DNA of 16,119 bases. It comes from RYN-433 sp036558265 (lineage in GTDB: Bacteria > Planctomycetota > Phycisphaerae > Tepidisphaerales > Tepidisphaeraceae). Under the pieces are notes generated by a model. It had not been told where the DNA came from. It worked only from the letters and a program-made list of their open reading frames with translations, and ran no database searches. Positions within the stretch are counted from its first letter, which is position 1; each line of letters begins with the position of its first letter. Shown here one piece after another: positions 15,326 through 16,119 of this stretch. The DNA lies in contig DATBFY010000659.1 of NCBI GenBank assembly GCA_036558265.1, positions 1-16,119 of the forward strand, read 5' to 3'. The position numbers and the translations under genes were made by a program.

Positions 15326-15602
15326 AGTTGAACCTGGCAGACCATCCGTGGTGATTCCATGTGCGATGCACGCAGGATCGCCGGCCGCCGGTCGATCTCA
15401 AGCCGCTCCACTCACGACGTGGGGGTGTTCAATTCCCGGAACGCCCACCTCCCAATGTAGGGATTTCATCGCGAAGGTCAAAGATCGGGAAGATTACCGG
15501 ACGTGTCGGTGAGCTTCCTGACTCTGAATCGCAGACACCGTTCAAGGGAAGTTATCGGACGTGGGGCGGGCGAAACTTCAATACATGGAGTGGAACGGGC
15601 AA
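15326..15602. other. Gap between prfB and the amidohydrolase gene
   Basis: This 277-nt stretch holds two copies of a GGGAAG(A)TTA(T/C)CGGACG motif (15487-15503 and 15546-15561) but no gene or clear terminator. The amidohydrolase promoter should lie here on the minus strand, but I cannot place it with confidence. Confidence 0.5.
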
Positions 15603-16119
15603 TTACCCCGCCTTGGCGACCTTCTTCTTGCGCCTAAGTTCAGCGTCGATAAAGGGATCCAGCTCGCCGCGGTCCAGCACGGATTCGACCTGGCTGGTCT
15701 CGACATTGGTGCGGTGATCCTTCACCCGGCGGTCGTCCAGGACGTAGGAGCGGATTTGGCTGCCGAAGCTGACGGCCTTGGGATCGCCAATGACGGCTTT
15801 GAGTTCCTCATCGCGCTTGGCTTGCTCCATGGCTTCGAGCTTGGACTGGAGGATGCTCATGGCCAGGCGTTTGTTCTGTTGTTGCGAGCGTTCGACCGAG
15901 CAGGTGACGGTGAGGCCGGTGGGTTTGTGGGTGATGCGGATGGCGGTGGCGACCTTGTTGACGTTCTGCCCGCCCGGCCCGCTGGCGCGGACGAACGCAA
16001 CGATGTCGAGGTCGGTTTCGGGGATCTCGCCGTCGGAATCGTCCTCGTCGAACTCGGGGACGACCGTGACCGAAGCAAAGGAGGTCTGCCGCTTGCCCTG
16101 GGCGTTGAAGGGGGAGGGC
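15603..16119 (-). CDS. prfB: Peptide chain release factor 2, C-terminal part
   Basis: The minus-strand frame open to the window edge codes for the last 171 residues of RF2, which ends translation at UGA and UAA codons. Visible are the codon-recognising SPF tripeptide at the very edge (16107-16115), TSFASVTVVPEFD, the catalytic GGQ (codons at 15966-15974) in ASGPGGQNVNK, SQQQNKRLAM, and the C-terminal GSQIRSYVLDDRRVKDHRT. These match RF2 rather than RF1, which carries PxT in place of SPF. The N-terminal half, including any programmed frameshift site, lies outside the window. The tail RRKKKVAKAG is a short basic extension. No terminator is obvious after the TAA. Confidence 0.96.
   Translation of the reverse strand, partial: PSPFNAQGKRQTSFASVTVVPEFDEDDSDGEIPETDLDIVAFVRASGPGGQNVNKVATAIRITHKPTGLTVTCSVERSQQQNKRLAMSILQSKLEAMEQAKRDEELKAVIGDPKAVSFGSQIRSYVLDDRRVKDHRTNVETSQVESVLDRGELDPFIDAELRRKKKVAKAG

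Noticed and set aside
13616..15331. A 571-codon plus-strand open frame
   Set aside because: Opposite the amidohydrolase and lipoprotein genes, both of which have clear motifs on the minus strand.

Overview
The window looks like chromosome of a GC-rich planctomycete, perhaps near the Phycisphaerae/Tepidisphaerales. This is inferred from gene content, not from a search. The signs are a von Willebrand factor A (VWA) membrane protein next to a giant DUF4175-like coiled-coil membrane protein, a secreted protein with the squalene-cyclase (alpha/alpha-barrel) fold, an NPCBM-domain secreted protein, a Uma2-family nuclease-like gene, and many short palindromic repeats between genes.

Layout. (1) Positions 2-9559, plus strand: four envelope or secreted proteins. 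These are a VWA/glutamine-amidotransferase-like membrane protein, a 1415-residue DUF4175-like protein, a secreted prenyltransferase/squalene-oxidase-repeat protein and a secreted NPCBM protein. The first two are closely spaced and probably co-transcribed. The other two follow after short intergenic stretches made almost wholly of palindromes. (2) Positions 9560-10044: a 485-bp non-coding stretch with a convincing intrinsic terminator that reads on the minus strand, a possible small RNA ahead of it, and a nested inverted-repeat element of about 190 bp. (3) Positions 10045-11235: carA, the small subunit of carbamoyl-phosphate synthase, with a TATAAT box 9 nt before its ATG and no Shine-Dalgarno. 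(4) Positions 11440-13304: a minus-strand membrane protein of unknown function, a divergent promoter with a leader hairpin and strong ribosome site driving what looks like a decayed gene, then a Uma2-family protein. (5) Positions 13313-15325, minus strand: a three-gene run of amidohydrolase, lipoprotein and GNAT acetyltransferase. (6) Positions 15603-16119, minus strand: the C-terminal half of prfB (release factor 2), cut by the window edge.

The first two genes probably form part of a planctomycete envelope locus that in relatives often includes MoxR ATPase and DUF58/BatA genes; those would lie upstream, outside the window. carA and prfB are housekeeping genes.

I found no CRISPR array, phage, insertion sequence, tRNA or rRNA, and no recognisable defence system. 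The most unusual material is non-coding: the minus-strand terminator and possible RNA before carA, the density and variety of palindromic repeats (some entering coding sequence as a signal peptide or as part of a lipoprotein), and a recurring -10-box-then-ATG arrangement that suggests leaderless mRNAs.
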